In this document: one piece after another, positions 33,753 through 34,388 of the stretch
How positions within the stretch are numbered: position 1 is the first letter of the stretch
Layout: each line of letters begins with the position of its first letter
Assembly: GCF_003946385.1 (NCBI RefSeq)
Contig: NZ_RHOE01000025.1
Coordinates: 1-34,388, forward strand
Reading direction: 5' to 3'
Source of the DNA: Loigolactobacillus zhaoyuanensis
Lineage (GTDB): Bacteria; Bacillota; Bacilli; Lactobacillales; Lactobacillaceae
DNA length: 34,388 nt
Translations under genes and position numbers: made by a program
Notes under the pieces: generated by a model
Database searches by the model: none
Told to the model about the DNA's origin: nothing
What the model saw: only the letters and a program-made list of their open reading frames with translations

Positions 33753-34025
33753 CTACGAAAAGCTGATGGTCAAAGTGCCACCAGCTTTTTTCATTAGCTG
33801 AGCTAGAGTTGCAACGGTGACATTTGCGTTGCCGGTTTCGATTCGCGCAATTTGTGATTGCTTACGGCCGGTCAGGGTAGCAAATTGTTGTTGGGTCAGA
33901 TTGTGCGTATGCCGAAATTTAATCAATTCAGCGGCCACTTCAACACGGATATCGTCGTTAGCGGCTAATTTGCGAAATTCTGGATCGCGGTTAGTACGGT
34001 TAAGCAGATAGTCATTGATATTCAT
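33753..34025 (-). CDS. HigA-like Xre-family antitoxin
   Basis: A 90-residue protein with an Xre/Cro helix-turn-helix (FRHTHNLTQQQFATLTGRKQSQIARIE, about 37-63, in two parts LTQQQFATLTG and KQSQIARIE) after an N-terminal helical part. It follows the toxin gene, the reversed order typical of HigBA-type systems, with ATGA overlap of toxin stop and antitoxin start. HigA-type proteins neutralise the toxin and repress their own operon. The gene itself is intact, but its upstream promoter would lie before the toxin and has been displaced by the insertion element. Expression may now depend on the element. Confidence 0.85.
   Translation of the reverse strand: MNINDYLLNRTNRDPEFRKLAANDDIRVEVAAELIKFRHTHNLTQQQFATLTGRKQSQIARIETGNANVTVATLAQLMKKAGGTLTISFS
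33758..33791 (+). terminator. Terminator of the ABC operon, inside the convergent antitoxin gene
   Basis: AAAAGCTG (33758-33765) pairs with CAGCTTTT (33782-33789), and TGG with CCA inside; TT follows. It overlaps the last codons of the minus-strand antitoxin gene. Confidence 0.75.
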
Positions 34026-34240
34026 TGATGATCACCTCGGTTAAAATAGATCCATCTGATTCGTTTGGCTTTAGCGATTTCATTTGATGGGGTTTTCTGG
34101 GTCTTTTTAGTGAAGCCATGTGTAATAATATATTTTTCATTAGCCACATGAAAATATAGGCCACGTTGGATAGTGGAACCTTGCCGCGAGCGGATCTCAT
34201 ATAGATTTTTATCTAATTTTTTGACGTATTTTTGTTTGAC
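34022..34240 (-). pseudogene. HigB/Gp49-type toxin, 5' end removed by IS30 element
   Basis: The remaining frame encodes YVKKLDKNLYEIRSRQGS, then LYFHVANEKYIITHGFTKKT and QKTPSNEIAKAKRIR, the C-terminal half of a RelE/HigB-type (phage Gp49-like) mRNA interferase; whole proteins of the group have about 110 residues. The first 30-40 residues are missing: the sequence before YVKKLD is the end of an IS30-family element. A TTG at 34252 could start a 76-residue frame, but this lies in the element, and that product would lack the N-terminal part of the fold. The exact junction, about 34225-34245, cannot be fixed. Confidence 0.8.
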
Positions 34241-34388
34241 CCGAATTGTCAAATCAAGTGCAACACTTGCTAAACTTCACTTATAAGTGGTCTAGGTGGT
34301 GGTCATGCGAGTAGCTGCTCAGCCATGAATTCATTGGCTGATTTATAACCAAATAGTTTACGTGGCCGTTGGTTAAGTGCCGCGGTCG
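34240..34388 (-). mobile_element. IS30-family insertion sequence, right end (runs off the window)
   Basis: The last 149 bases hold the end of a transposase gene and a short tail of about 60 bp, typical of IS30 elements of lactobacilli. The inner boundary is set by where toxin homology begins; the terminal inverted repeat probably includes GTGTTGCACTTGATTTGAC on the minus strand (about 34264-34246). The other end lies beyond the window, so size and target duplication cannot be seen. Confidence 0.75.
34303..34388 (-). CDS. IS30-family transposase, C-terminal end (partial)
   Basis: The 28 visible codons end in LNQRPRKLFGYKSANEF and then MAEQLLA before TGA (34305-34303). LNxRPRKxLGYxxP/SxE-type sequence is the standard C-terminus of IS30-family DDE transposases. 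The rest, including the catalytic core, lies beyond the window edge. Confidence 0.9.
   Translation of the reverse strand, partial: TAALNQRPRKLFGYKSANEFMAEQLLA

Overview
The window looks like chromosome of a Gram-positive lactic acid bacterium of the family Lactobacillaceae. Evidence seen here: a monomeric B12-dependent (class II) ribonucleotide reductase of the Lactobacillus leichmannii type, a rbsU-type ribose operon, two GH65 phosphorylases with beta-phosphoglucomutase, AGGAGG-type ribosome binding sites, many TTG/GTG starts, and Fe-S cysteines lost from a helicase. The genus cannot be fixed from the sequence alone. Most of the region is ordinary core and metabolic genome; the unusual material lies between genes.

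Layout. 1-3030: a minus-strand multidrug MFS exporter with a DUF4811 partner, divergent from a MerR-type regulator that appears frameshifted. 3045-8029: a nuclease-helicase fusion, a small membrane protein, a four-repeat beta-rich protein and UppP. 8092-11181: a YczE-type membrane protein, then the B12-dependent reductase with probable NrdR boxes. 11251-14819: rbsU-rbsR-rbsK-rbsD with two RbsR-type operators. 14951-16563: a DHA1 MFS transporter and a Phd-type antitoxin whose toxin is cut to eight codons. 16581-17324: gene-free DNA made of copies of a structured repeat. 17408-24097 (minus): pgmB, two GH65 enzymes and an alpha/beta-hydrolase relative lacking its nucleophile. 24355-25460: a GNAT acetyltransferase and another repeat copy. 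25533-29489: yibE/yibF-like pair, lipoprotein, YdcF-like protein and a small unknown. 29486-29989: a possible DNA-binding protein behind an operator-covered promoter. 30086-30318: a candidate small RNA with C-rich loops. 30428-33791: a MacB/FtsX-type ABC transporter. 33753-34388: a HigBA-like pair whose toxin is cut by an IS30-family element that runs off the window.

How the genes work together: RbsU imports ribose, RbsD and RbsK convert it to ribose-5-phosphate, and RbsR controls both halves of the operon. The GH65 enzymes would split alpha-disaccharides with phosphate to beta-glucose-1-phosphate, which PgmB converts to glucose-6-phosphate.

Most notable findings: (i) a dispersed intergenic repeat in at least three copies plus a fragment, whose stems are kept by paired substitutions; (ii) the candidate small RNA with two hairpin loops carrying CCUCC; (iii) strong over-representation of the palindrome AAGCGCGCTT; (iv) two toxin-antitoxin loci in which only the antitoxin remains whole.
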